This document shows positions 1-9,233 of a stretch of DNA of 64,000 nucleotides, piece after piece. Below the pieces are notes generated by a model. The model had not been told where the DNA came from. It searched no databases and was given only the letters and a program-made list of their open reading frames with translations. Each line of letters begins with the position of its first letter. The first letter of the stretch is position 1. This DNA is from Desulfobacterales bacterium (GTDB taxonomy: Bacteria; Desulfobacterota; Desulfobacteria; Desulfobacterales; JAHDSC01). The DNA is taken from positions 1-64,000 of the forward strand of contig JAFGES010000042.1 in NCBI GenBank assembly GCA_016931455.1. Direction: 5' to 3'. The translations under genes and the position numbers were made by a program.

Positions 1-3000
1 CAAGCAGGGCATTTGTAATTTCTTTTTGATCCGTATGTGCCGACGGGAATTTTTTAGGTGATTCGGTTTTTGTGTCTGCTGGCTGAAGATTCGATGGTTG
101 ATCGGCAGCATCGATAAGGTATTGGGTAATTTGTTCGAGAGTTTTCAGACCGCCCATGACATCGGGGGCGATATTGGGTAGATTGGGCAATTTTTCTTCC
201 AGTGTTGAAAGAATTTCGACTCGTTTAATGGAATCGATGCCGAGGTCGGCCTCGATATCCATATCTAGGGCGAGCATTTGAACCGGGTAGCCGGTGAGTT
301 CGCTGACGACGTCAAGCAGACAATCCTTAATTTCCTGTTGATTCAGATTGTCAGGTTCGGCGGTGTCTGAAATCTTGGGCATCGGCTTTTCAATTTGCGA
401 CGTATTTGATAGGTCGATCGGTTTAATCGGTTCAGATTTTTTTGTCGATTGTATACGGTTTGAGCTGCTCGACGTTGTTGTCGTGAAATTATTCAAACCG
501 GCATCCTGCGCAGTTAGCCAAGCATGAGAATCATCAGGGGATTGGCAAAAGGATTGAATGGAAGTTTGAGCCAGCCTTTGGGTACTGGCCATCATTTCCT
601 GCAGCGTGCGGCTGGCTTCGGTTTGGGCCTCCAAAAATTTTTTATGGGTTTCGGCAGTTTGCATCTGGAGGGCCTGCATTGATTTCAAACCTTCCTGAAC
701 AACCTTTAATGCATCTAAGATAAAATTCGAATGTTTCTGTTTTTTTTCCGTATCTATTTTATCCATCATGTTTTTTTTTCCGGAACTCGATGATGTTTGC
801 AAAGTTTCTTTAGACCGATTCAGACTGCTTGTTTCGTTAAATGTCACTTTTAAATTTGATGATGCGAGCGGTGTTACATGTGCCGAAGTTTCTTGTTTTT
901 TCGGTGGATGCTCGGTTGTTTGATTTACAGGAGGTCGTTGGGTCGGGGATACGGACCCTATTTTGGGTTTTGGATTTGCCCCGGCTACGGGTATATGCAT
1001 GCGTTGTTTTTGTGCTTCCTGTACCGGATGTTCCCAACGTTCCAATTGAACCGGATGGCCGATTGAGGCAAGATGGCAGAGGGTTCCGGCTATATCTGCC
1101 ATTGCGAACCGTTTTCCGGCTGAACTGTCAAGGGCAATTGCATGAATATCTCGGTCTTTTAAAATTGACTTGACTAGACCGGTTAGAATGGATTTCGGCC
1201 CGATTTCCAGAAAGGTTCGGACTCCTAATCGGTAAATTTCTTCGATTTCACTGACAAAATCGACCGGGCGTAAGATCTGTTCGCCCAAGAGCTTTTTGGC
1301 GGCATCTGAGTTTTTAGGATAGGCCTTGCCGGTTGTATTGGAAAAAACAGGGGTATCTGAAGGAATCATCTGAATGCTTTGTAGAATTTGCATAAACGGT
1401 TCTTGGGCATCTTTAACCATGCTGCTGTGAAACGCAGCCGATACCGGCAGGGGGATGGTTCGCAGTCCCCGCTGTTTACATATTTTATCGGCCTGTGCGA
1501 TGGACTTCACCGGGCCGGATAAGACACCCTGGTTTGGGCTGTTTCGATTGGCAATCACAACATCGGTAGCCATAGTGGCGATAAGATCGGTCAGTTCATC
1601 CAAGGGAGCATTGACTGCGAGCATAGCACCATTGTTTTCAGTTGAATTTTTGCCGCTTGCGGCCATAAATTTGCCGCGAGCAATTGATAAGTGAAAAAAT
1701 GTCTCTAGGTCAATCCAGTCTGCTGCCAGCAGGGCTGAAAGTTCACCGTAGCTATGTCCGCAGGTTGCATCCGATCGTATCCCAAAAGCACGCAAAATGT
1801 TCAGCATTGCCAGACTCACGGCCCCGATGGCCGGCTGAGCAATATCGGTGCTTCTTAAGGCTGATTCCTGGGTTTGCTTTTCTTCCGGAGTTTGGGCCGG
1901 ATACGGGTAAATATAATCGGTAAGCCGATGAGGGCCTTTATATTTTTTATTAATGCTTTCGAGAATCTGAAATGCTTCAGGAAAACAGCAGATAAGATCA
2001 CGGCCCATTCCAACATATTGACTTCCCTGCCCGGGAAAGACAAATGCAATTTTGCCCGGCTTTTCAGGACCGCCATAATAAAGATTGCCTATATTCCATC
2101 CATTCGAATGTTTGTTTGCTTCCAGCGATTCAAGCGCTCGTTTGAAATCGGTGTTTGGATCAAAAGGTCTTTCCAGTACCAATAAAAGCCGATAAGGATT
2201 TTGAATTGTAAAATCTTTTCTGGATTGAGATGCAATTCGGGCGAGTGTTGAGTCTGTTGAATCGGAAAATAATTTGGTTTTAAAGTTTTTAAGACAGCTG
2301 ATCAGCTCTTGTTGGGATGCAGCCGAAAGGGCAATAATTTCGACGGATCCATCCCAGGAAATTTCTGTTTTTGTTTCTTGGTATTCTTCAAGGACAGCAT
2401 GAAAATTGCTTCCTCCAAATCCAAATGCACTGACTCCGGAGCGACGCGGATGACCGTTTTTCGAAAACCAGGGGCGAATCTCCCTGCACAAGTAAAACGG
2501 ACTTTTGCTGATGCCGAGTTTAGGATCCGGTTTGTCGGCTTTTAAGGTGGGCAGTAGAGTTTTATTGTAAAGAGCGAGGGCGGCTTTGATAATTCCAGCT
2601 GCGCCGGCAGCTGCTTTGGTATGCCCGATCATGGATTTAACCGAACCTAATGCACACCGGTTTCCGTTTTTGTTAAATTCAGTAAATATTTTTTTTAATG
2701 CTTGAAATTCGACCCTATCTCCAACCGGAGTACCCGTGCCGTGGGCCTCGATTAGTTCAACGGTTGCCGGGTCTACGTTTGCATATCGATATGCCGCGCG
2801 TAGCGCTTGTTCCTGGCCTTCTGCACGGGGTGCATAGATACCCTGTGATTTGCCGTCGCTGCTGGAACCTAAGGCTTTTATCACTGCATAAATTCGATCT
2901 CCATCTTTTTGGGCATCCGCCAGCCGTTTCAAAACAAGAATGCCGACACCTTCGCCCAGAACAGTACCATCTGCATCTTCTGAGAACGGTTTTGCATCTC

Positions 3001-3784
3001 CGTTCGGTGAGAGAACCGAGGTCTTGGCAAAGCACATATGCATGAAGATGTCGTTGAGGGTGTCGACTCCGCCGGTGAGCACCATGTCACTGCGACCCGA
3101 CAGCAACTCGATGATCGCAAAATGTATAGCGCCCAATGAGCTGCCGCAGGCGGCGTCAACAACACAGTTCGTGCCTTTTAGGTCAAGACGATTGCATATT
3201 CTGCCGGCTACAACATTGCCTAACAGACCCGGAAATGAATTTTCATGCCACGGAAGATATGAGTCGGATATCCTTTGAATGACTTCTTCGGCCGTATCAG
3301 ACGCTACTCCCGAATCTTGGAGCGCCTTACGCCACTTGGGATGTCCGAGTCGACTGCTTAAAGGTATGACAAGCTCCTGAGTTCCGGTAACTCCCAGGAT
3401 GACGCTCGTTTTATCTCGGTTAAAGCTTTTTTCTACACCATAGCCGGCATCTTCAAGCGCTGTTTTAGCGGTAATTAGCCCGAGTATTTGAGATGTATCG
3501 GTTGATTCGAGCGAATTTGGTGGAATACCGAATTCGGAAGGATCAAATAAAACCGGCGAAAGAAATCCACCACGTTTACAATAAATATGATCGGGTTTTT
3601 TGGGATCTTTGTCATAATAATCTTCTGCAGACCAATGTGTTTCAGGAATGTCTGTGATTGCATCTTCGCCATGAAATAACAGATGCCAATATTTTTTCAA
3701 TCCCGAAGATTTAGGGAAATAGCATCCCATCCCGATAATTGCTACAGCCATATTTTGGTCGGTTTTTTTTTCAATTTCTTTCAA
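1..3784 (-). CDS. PfaA-like polyketide/PUFA synthase, KS-AT-ACP (3' end outside window)
   Basis: Iterative type I synthase that would condense malonyl units into a long acyl chain. Reading from the 5' end: ketosynthase at about residues 12-430 with the catalytic Cys in DAACGSSLGA (residue 213), the His in EAHGTGT and the GHTKAAAG motif; acyltransferase at about 560-870 with FPGQGSQYVGMG and the nucleophile Ser in GHSYGE (residue 678); a helical Gln/Glu-rich linker; then an ACP with the phosphopantetheine Ser in LGIDSIKRVEIL (residue 1185), the signature of PUFA-synthase ACPs. The frame is still open at base 1, so KR or DH domains may follow. I chose a TTG start because AGGGA lies about 8 bases upstream; an ATG at 3751 is the alternative. 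It lies 115 bases downstream of the PfaD-type reductase on the same strand, so the two probably work together. The product (polyunsaturated fatty acid, hydrocarbon or glycolipid chain) cannot be read from the sequence. Confidence 0.93.
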   Translation of the reverse strand, partial: MKEIEKKTDQNMAVAIIGMGCYFPKSSGLKKYWHLLFHGEDAITDIPETHWSAEDYYDKDPKKPDHIYCKRGGFLSPVLFDPSEFGIPPNSLESTDTSQILGLITAKTALEDAGYGVEKSFNRDKTSVILGVTGTQELVIPLSSRLGHPKWRKALQDSGVASDTAEEVIQRISDSYLPWHENSFPGLLGNVVAGRICNRLDLKGTNCVVDAACGSSLGAIHFAIIELLSGRSDMVLTGGVDTLNDIFMHMCFAKTSVLSPNGDAKPFSEDADGTVLGEGVGILVLKRLADAQKDGDRIYAVIKALGSSSDGKSQGIYAPRAEGQEQALRAAYRYANVDPATVELIEAHGTGTPVGDRVEFQALKKIFTEFNKNGNRCALGSVKSMIGHTKAAAGAAGIIKAALALYNKTLLPTLKADKPDPKLGISKSPFYLCREIRPWFSKNGHPRRSGVSAFGFGGSNFHAVLEEYQETKTEISWDGSVEIIALSAASQQELISCLKNFKTKLFSDSTDSTLARIASQSRKDFTIQNPYRLLLVLERPFDPNTDFKRALESLEANKHSNGWNIGNLYYGGPEKPGKIAFVFPGQGSQYVGMGRDLICCFPEAFQILESINKKYKGPHRLTDYIYPYPAQTPEEKQTQESALRSTDIAQPAIGAVSLAMLNILRAFGIRSDATCGHSYGELSALLAADWIDLETFFHLSIARGKFMAASGKNSTENNGAMLAVNAPLDELTDLIATMATDVVIANRNSPNQGVLSGPVKSIAQADKICKQRGLRTIPLPVSAAFHSSMVKDAQEPFMQILQSIQMIPSDTPVFSNTTGKAYPKNSDAAKKLLGEQILRPVDFVSEIEEIYRLGVRTFLEIGPKSILTGLVKSILKDRDIHAIALDSSAGKRFAMADIAGTLCHLASIGHPVQLERWEHPVQEAQKQRMHIPVAGANPKPKIGSVSPTQRPPVNQTTEHPPKKQETSAHVTPLASSNLKVTFNETSSLNRSKETLQTSSSSGKKNMMDKIDTEKKQKHSNFILDALKVVQEGLKSMQALQMQTAETHKKFLEAQTEASRTLQEMMASTQRLAQTSIQSFCQSPDDSHAWLTAQDAGLNNFTTTTSSSSNRIQSTKKSEPIKPIDLSNTSQIEKPMPKISDTAEPDNLNQQEIKDCLLDVVSELTGYPVQMLALDMDIEADLGIDSIKRVEILSTLEEKLPNLPNIAPDVMGGLKTLEQITQYLIDAADQPSNLQPADTKTESPKKFPSAHTDQKEITNALL

Positions 3785-3899
3785 TTGTAATCCCTATTTC
3801 ATCTCAGCTTCAGCTTGTCTTGGTGTGTGAGATTTATCAGATTTCCGTTCTTAAATAGTTATGATTTATTTGGAAATGGAGTAAAACAGTAAATTTTAT

Positions 3900-5558
3900 T
3901 TAATTATTCAGCAATGTTATTATATTTGAAAGTTCCATGGGAGAAAATTGGTTAAAACTAATCGGCAGCTCGATGCCTTGGTTGCGCAGATAAATTGTTC
4001 GTGTTTGCACTGCAGCTCCGAAAAGCAGATTCATTGCAACGGTCGTAACCTTACGATTTTCCGGTTTTTCCAAAAATGAACCTCTCACCCACTCATTAAA
4101 AGCGCCGATTGCCGGGCCGCACCAGATCTGGTAATCGATTTTTCTCGAAGGATCTCCTGTTTTTGCCCAGGTGGAAGAACGGCCGAGATAAGAACGAAAA
4201 ACAAGAGCCATTCTATGTTTTGGATCCTTTTCAGCCTGGCTGATTTGTTTTGGATCCCGTTTGGCAAAAAAGTCAATGATTCGTTTCCATTCCTGTTCTA
4301 GACTGCAGCGAAAGAAATCACGTTCTAAGATGGTGCGTTGGTTATCAGGTAAATCTTCAAGCCGGTTATATCTATTATAAAGTTCGTAGAGCTTTGCGGC
4401 ACGCAGCGGAAACATGGTGCTCCGTTTTAATACCTGAACCTTGACTCCCATTTCAAACATGTCGGCAGCAGGTGCCATGGTCACATCTGCCTGAGTAGCC
4501 TCAGCAAGCATTTGTCGAACCGCTTCGGAGATGCCGGCTTCCACACAAGCTTGATTGATGGAGCCGGTAACGAGGTAGTCGGCACCCATGGCAAAGGCAG
4601 CGGCTGCGGAATAAGGGGTCGCAATTCCACCCCCCAGACCGACGGAAAGCGGCTTTTTGTATTTATAAGTTGAAACCATCCGGTCGCGTAGTGCCAGCAT
4701 GGTCGGCAGTAAAGAAATAGCCGGCCGGTTGTCCGTATGGCCTCCGGAATCGGCTTCAGCGGTTAGATCATCGGCCAAAGGAATAAATTTTGCGAGATCG
4801 GCTTCTTGTCTCGTGATTAATTTTTGATTAACAAGTTGTACTAGTATTTTTTCCGGCGGAGGGGAAAAGAATTTTTTTGCAACCTCAATTCTTGAAACTT
4901 TCGCAATAATTTTGTTGGGGCAAATGATGTTGCCATTGTTGTCGGAATAAATTCCCTTCACACGGTAGTATACCAGCGGAAGTGTATAATCGAGATAGGC
5001 TGAGGCACTGATCAGTCGGATGCCTTTTCTTAAATAAAGATCTACCACGGCGGCTTCTAATTCAGGATCATTCGGACTATAGATCAGATTGAATCCAAAT
5101 GGAAGATGGCCCATTTCTCGCTGCAATCGCATAATTGCGGCTTCGATTTCTTCAATCGGTAACCCTGCGGCGCCGAAAAAACCGATCATTCCCGCATGTC
5201 CCATTTCCGAGACCATCTTGATGGAGGTAATTCCATTGGCCATGGCACCTGCAATATAAGCGTAACGAAGATGGTGCATCTTCTTGAAATATGCAGAACC
5301 TAAATTTTCAGGATGAAGTGGTGGGCAATAACCCCAAAGTGGAATTCCTTCCGGAGTCAATGACAATTTGTCTCCGATAGTAATGGTTCCTCCGCTGCCG
5401 ACAGCAATTTGATCATTTAGATTCAACAGCAATACTGGATGCGCAACGCGAAGAATCGATTTTCCAACAGCCTGATATCCCAGTTCAGGTTTTGTATCTC
5501 CTTGGTTCCACCAGCCTAAGCTTCTTCTGTTATTAACGTTAAATGATGATTGCATCAT
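3900..5558 (-). CDS. pfaD: PfaD-family enoyl reductase (nitronate monooxygenase fold)
   Basis: Stand-alone FMN-dependent TIM-barrel enoyl reductase that acts in trans on acyl chains carried by PUFA-type synthases. The 552-residue length fits PfaD proteins. Visible features are an N-terminal extension with GWWNQGD, the family's GMIGFFGAAGLP segment, the flavin-site segment GLGGGIATPYSAAAAFAMGA followed by DYLVTGSINQAC, and the PfaD-typical MAPAADMFEMGVKVQVLKR. It is the first gene of a two-gene minus-strand unit with the PfaA-like synthase. Two consecutive ATG codons open the gene (5558 and 5555); no strong Shine-Dalgarno is visible. Assignment to the family is secure; the lipid made is unknown. 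Ordinary nitronate monooxygenases are much shorter and lack the C-terminal region. Confidence 0.93.
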   Translation of the reverse strand: MMQSSFNVNNRRSLGWWNQGDTKPELGYQAVGKSILRVAHPVLLLNLNDQIAVGSGGTITIGDKLSLTPEGIPLWGYCPPLHPENLGSAYFKKMHHLRYAYIAGAMANGITSIKMVSEMGHAGMIGFFGAAGLPIEEIEAAIMRLQREMGHLPFGFNLIYSPNDPELEAAVVDLYLRKGIRLISASAYLDYTLPLVYYRVKGIYSDNNGNIICPNKIIAKVSRIEVAKKFFSPPPEKILVQLVNQKLITRQEADLAKFIPLADDLTAEADSGGHTDNRPAISLLPTMLALRDRMVSTYKYKKPLSVGLGGGIATPYSAAAAFAMGADYLVTGSINQACVEAGISEAVRQMLAEATQADVTMAPAADMFEMGVKVQVLKRSTMFPLRAAKLYELYNRYNRLEDLPDNQRTILERDFFRCSLEQEWKRIIDFFAKRDPKQISQAEKDPKHRMALVFRSYLGRSSTWAKTGDPSRKIDYQIWCGPAIGAFNEWVRGSFLEKPENRKVTTVAMNLLFGAAVQTRTIYLRNQGIELPISFNQFSPMELSNIITLLNN

Positions 5559-5773
5559 TTGCTATTCTACCCATCTTCTGATGCTCAGCTTTTAATAATC
5601 TTCAGGAACGTAAAATGCAGTTTGTTAATCTTTTAAATTATATAATGATTTCAAGCCAATAAGATGTTTAGGATACATATGGCTTAAAATCTGCATAATT
5701 TAAACAAAATTCCGTTCCGTGTCAAGAAAGATAAGTACCTTCAAGGATTAAGCCAGCTGAATTTCCATGCTTC

Positions 5774-6685
5774 TTAACCTCTGGGATGAAATTTTTTATG
5801 GGCTTTTTGAAGATGCTGCCTGGCCACATGTGTGTAAATCTGAGTTGTTGAGATATCAACGTGACCCAACATTTCTTGAACGGCTCGCAAATCAGCACCT
5901 CCCTCTAATAAATGGGTTGCAAAAGAGTGTCTCAAACCATGAGGAGTGATATTTTTTTTTATTCCTGCTTCTTGGGCATATTTTTTTAACAGTTTCCAGA
6001 AGCCCTGACGAGTTAGAGGTTTCCCGGCTCCGGCGACAAATAGGTATGGGCTGACATGGTTTTTCAAAAGCAGCGGTCGGCCGGTTTTCAAGTAATCATC
6101 GAGCTTTTTTTGGGCATATTGTCCAATCGGCACTACTCTTTCTCTTGATCCTTTACCATAAATTCTAACAAACCCGCCTTCCAAATTTATAGCCTGGAGC
6201 TTTAAATTTACAAGTTCCGATACTCTGAGGCCGGCCGCATAAAGCAATTCGATCATGGCTGTATCCCTGATTCCGATCGGTTTTTTTATGTCAGGAGTAA
6301 TTAAAAGCTGTTTGACTTCTTCAACCGATAGAACTTCCGGAAGTTTCAAACCGATTTTGGGAAGATCGACAAATCTCATGGGATCGTATTCAATTAATTT
6401 TTCATTTAAGAGGAATTTGTAAAATCCCCTCAATGTAACTATATGCCTGGCTCTTGATTCGGCAACCAGCCCCGCATCTCTAAGCGCTGTTAGATATTTC
6501 AGTATTATGGATGTGTCTGCTACGGAAATATCGCTGATCCCCTTTTTTTTCAGAAAATTAAAATAGCGGATGATATCGCGGCTGTAGGCTTCAATGGTTT
6601 TTTTTGAAAGACCTTTTTCTACCAGAAGATAATTTAGATATTGATCTGCTGATTGATCGAATGGGGATGAATTCGAGGGGAACAT
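5774..6685 (-). CDS. xerD: Tyrosine recombinase XerD
   Basis: Site-specific recombinase that with XerC resolves chromosome dimers at dif. The N-terminal SAM-like DNA-binding domain (about residues 10-95, LVEKGLSKKTIEAYSRDI) is followed by the catalytic domain with all active residues: Arg in AAGLRVSEL, Lys in GKGSRERVVP, the His-Arg pair in HGLRHSFATH, His in MLGHVDISTT and the Tyr nucleophile in IYTHV. I took the ATG at 6685, preceded by GGAG at about 8 bases; an upstream ATG at 6715 would overlap the peptidase gene by 26 bases. About 303 residues, normal for XerC/XerD. It directly follows the Xaa-Pro peptidase gene and is probably co-transcribed with it. XerD rather than XerC is a judgement from overall resemblance. 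No flanking direct repeats or phage genes suggest an element integrase. Confidence 0.9.
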   Translation of the reverse strand: MFPSNSSPFDQSADQYLNYLLVEKGLSKKTIEAYSRDIIRYFNFLKKKGISDISVADTSIILKYLTALRDAGLVAESRARHIVTLRGFYKFLLNEKLIEYDPMRFVDLPKIGLKLPEVLSVEEVKQLLITPDIKKPIGIRDTAMIELLYAAGLRVSELVNLKLQAINLEGGFVRIYGKGSRERVVPIGQYAQKKLDDYLKTGRPLLLKNHVSPYLFVAGAGKPLTRQGFWKLLKKYAQEAGIKKNITPHGLRHSFATHLLEGGADLRAVQEMLGHVDISTTQIYTHVARQHLQKAHKKFHPRG

Positions 6686-6689
6686 TGGG

Positions 6690-7808
6690 TTAGGCTCCAA
6701 GGGCAATATTTTCATTACTGAGTTTGTTCAAAACTTCGACACCGTCTTCTCTGACAACCACCATATTTTCTATTCGTACGCCACCCCAATCCGGCAAATA
6801 AATTCCCGGTTCAACCGTCACAACCATTCCCGCTTCAAGTTTTGTCTCACTTAAAGAACTCAACCGGGGAGCTTCATGTACTGAGAGTCCAACGCCATGA
6901 CCGAGACCATGAATGAATTTGTCTTTAAAACCTGCCTCCTCAATGTATTTGCGTGCGACATGGTCGACCCATTTTGCATCGATTCCGGGTCGAATTGCTT
7001 CAATTGCCTTGTGCTGAGCGATACGCACGGTTTCAAAAACTTTTTGAAATATATCATCCGGTCGACCGAGCAATAGAGTTCTGGAAATATCGGAGCAGTA
7101 GCCATTGAATTTTGCGCCCCAATCTAAAAGAATCGGTTCGCCGATTTGCACTTTCCGACTTCCGGGGATTGCATGGGGCAAGGCGCTATTTGGACCGAAA
7201 GCGGCAATGGTCGGAAAAGAAAGCGCGTCAGCGCCGGCTTCACGCATCTGTTTCTCCATAGCCCAGGAAAGTTCTTTTTCCGATATTTCCGGCTGGATAC
7301 TATGGATAAAATTTTTAAAACCGGATTCGGCAATCATAAGGGCTTTTTTGATAACATCGATTTCAGTTTCGTCTTTTTTGACCCTTATATTTTCAACAAT
7401 GTCAATAGACTCAACAAGTTCAACATTTAGATGTTCATCCTTAAGATTTTGAATTATTTGCTGATATTGTCGATAGGATAGGCGAACACTTTCAAAACCG
7501 AGCTTTTTTGTTTCAAGTGTACGCAATATTTGTGGGAGTTCACGGGTTAGCCCCTTTTGATAACATATCGTCTCATATAATGGTGCCTCGATTTTGGCCT
7601 GTAATTCAAAACGGGCATCCGTGGCAAGGCATAGTTTGGTTTCAGTTATAAATAGAGCGCCTGCGGATTCGTCAAATTGTGTATCCTCGCCGGTAAAGCC
7701 GCTAAGGTAACGGCGATTTTCCGCTACAAGCACCATGAACGTGTCGATTTTTTTTTCGAAAAGCGATTTTCGAAATTGCTGTAGTCGATTTTGAATTATT
7801 GTTATCAA
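6690..7808 (-). CDS. M24 family Xaa-Pro aminopeptidase/dipeptidase
   Basis: Cytoplasmic dinuclear-metal peptidase removing residues next to proline. The N-terminal creatinase-like domain (about residues 1-130) is followed by the pita-bread catalytic domain. The five metal ligands are visible: Asp in LLDWGAKF, Asp in CSDISRT, His in GHGVGLSVHE, Glu in VTVEPGIYLP and Glu in RIENMVVV. At 372 residues it is the short PepP/PepQ-like type common in bacteria. It heads a two-gene minus-strand unit with xerD. Whether it acts as an aminopeptidase or a prolidase cannot be told from sequence alone. Confidence 0.92.
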   Translation of the reverse strand: MITIIQNRLQQFRKSLFEKKIDTFMVLVAENRRYLSGFTGEDTQFDESAGALFITETKLCLATDARFELQAKIEAPLYETICYQKGLTRELPQILRTLETKKLGFESVRLSYRQYQQIIQNLKDEHLNVELVESIDIVENIRVKKDETEIDVIKKALMIAESGFKNFIHSIQPEISEKELSWAMEKQMREAGADALSFPTIAAFGPNSALPHAIPGSRKVQIGEPILLDWGAKFNGYCSDISRTLLLGRPDDIFQKVFETVRIAQHKAIEAIRPGIDAKWVDHVARKYIEEAGFKDKFIHGLGHGVGLSVHEAPRLSSLSETKLEAGMVVTVEPGIYLPDWGGVRIENMVVVREDGVEVLNKLSNENIALGA

Positions 7809-8054
7809 AGTTATCTCCTAACGAGAGTTGATGAACGTACTTCAAAAATAATAGAATACATTTTATAAATAAACATGAAAATAGAATCAAGGCCAAACCT
7901 TGGGTGAGTGTAATTCGGAAACGCCCATTATCTAAATTTTTAAAGTAATGAAGCTAAATGACCGAAAATAATTTTCAGTAAAGTGTTAAGGTTTTGGCTT
8001 TTGAAAATGCGATTTTACTCTGAAAAACGTTAAAATTTTTAAGCAACGATTGAA

Positions 8055-9206
8055 ATGATCAATCTAAAACATATGAGTGTTCTGATCGTAGATGATATTG
8101 AAGGTATGTGTAAATCTATTCGGGGAATGCTCAAAGTTTTGAAATATGGGGAGAAATTTCGTTTTGCATACAACGGGCGTGAGGCCTTGAAAATCCTCAA
8201 AAATGAAACGATTGATATAGTAATTGCCGACTGGAATATGCCCCTTATGACCGGTTTGGAACTGCTGGTGTATATCAGAAAGGATAAACAACTAAGAGAT
8301 CTGCCTGTTGTTATGGTGACGGCTGAAGCAAGCCGTGATATCGTGGCCGAAGCAGCTGAATCAGATGTCGATGCTTACATCCTTAAGCCACTTACCGTAA
8401 AATCATTGGGTGATAAGATTTCATCCGTAATTAAAAAAATCAAAAATCCACCGCCGATGTTTTATCATCTTAAAAGAGCTAGAAACTTTAAAGAGGTGGG
8501 CCATCTGAATGCCGCTATTGAAGAAATACATTTAGCGATCAAAGCCGATCCATTATCTTCGAAACCGTTGCGTGAGTTAGGTTATCTTTTTTTCAGCGAA
8601 AATGAAGGGGGACAAGCTGAAAAATATTTTTTGAAGGCTGCGAACATAAACCCTTATGACGTATTTGCCTTGCATTATTTAGGGAAACTTTATTTAAACC
8701 GGAATCAGATTGAGAAAGCGGAAATATATTTTGATAAAGCCATGCTTATCAGCCCACGGAACATACCCCGTTGTATCGATTATGGCAAGATCCTTCTAGA
8801 GAGAGGTATGATCCAAAAAGCCAGGAAAGTTTTTAATAAAGTGTTGAGTTATGCAGATAATCCTTTATCTTTATCGGAAGAGATCGCCGAAGTACTCATG
8901 GAAAAAGGAATCTATGCCGATGCCATCAAGCTTATAAATACGGTTCTTAAGAGTGTGCCCGCACGATACGATTTAATATTTAAGTTGGGAATTGCTTATG
9001 AAAATCTTGGCCGACACGAGAAGGCCCTAAACTTTTTCATTCAATATGGAAATAAAGATCAAGACAACCTCGTAGCAAAGATTCATATTGCTAAAAATTA
9101 TTTTGATCTGAACCAGACCCAAAAAGCGAAGCAGATATTAAGATTCGTGCTACGTATAGATCCTAATAATTCGGATGCAAAAGAGCTTTTAGGCCGTTTT
9201 AATTAA
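8055..9206 (+). CDS. Response regulator with TPR output (REC-TPR)
   Basis: Single-domain CheY-like receiver fused to tetratricopeptide repeats, with no DNA-binding domain. The receiver (about 8-128) has the acidic pair Asp13-Asp14, the phosphoacceptor Asp59 in IADWNMP, Thr89 and Lys111 in ILKPL. From about residue 140 to the end there are helical TPR-type repeats (for example ALHYLGKLYLNRNQIEKAE and LIFKLGIAYENLGRHEKA). It probably works through protein-protein contacts. The histidine kinase gene starts 27 bases downstream and is the obvious partner. The next in-frame ATG (residue 7) is an alternative start because no clear ribosome binding site precedes either. Confidence 0.9.
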   Translation: MINLKHMSVLIVDDIEGMCKSIRGMLKVLKYGEKFRFAYNGREALKILKNETIDIVIADWNMPLMTGLELLVYIRKDKQLRDLPVVMVTAEASRDIVAEAAESDVDAYILKPLTVKSLGDKISSVIKKIKNPPPMFYHLKRARNFKEVGHLNAAIEEIHLAIKADPLSSKPLRELGYLFFSENEGGQAEKYFLKAANINPYDVFALHYLGKLYLNRNQIEKAEIYFDKAMLISPRNIPRCIDYGKILLERGMIQKARKVFNKVLSYADNPLSLSEEIAEVLMEKGIYADAIKLINTVLKSVPARYDLIFKLGIAYENLGRHEKALNFFIQYGNKDQDNLVAKIHIAKNYFDLNQTQKAKQILRFVLRIDPNNSDAKELLGRFN

Positions 9207-9233
9207 TTATTTTTTTGTGCTTCAACATTAATT

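Noticed and set aside
2698-3278. Several plus-strand reading frames over 90 codons inside the lipid synthase gene
   Set aside because: They lie wholly within the minus-strand PfaA-like gene, which has intact KS, AT and ACP motifs in one frame; they have no ribosome binding sites or recognisable domains.
5774-6685. Integrase of a mobile element
   Set aside because: The protein is a full-length XerD-like recombinase followed by ordinary chromosomal genes, with no att-like repeats, tRNA junction or phage genes nearby.
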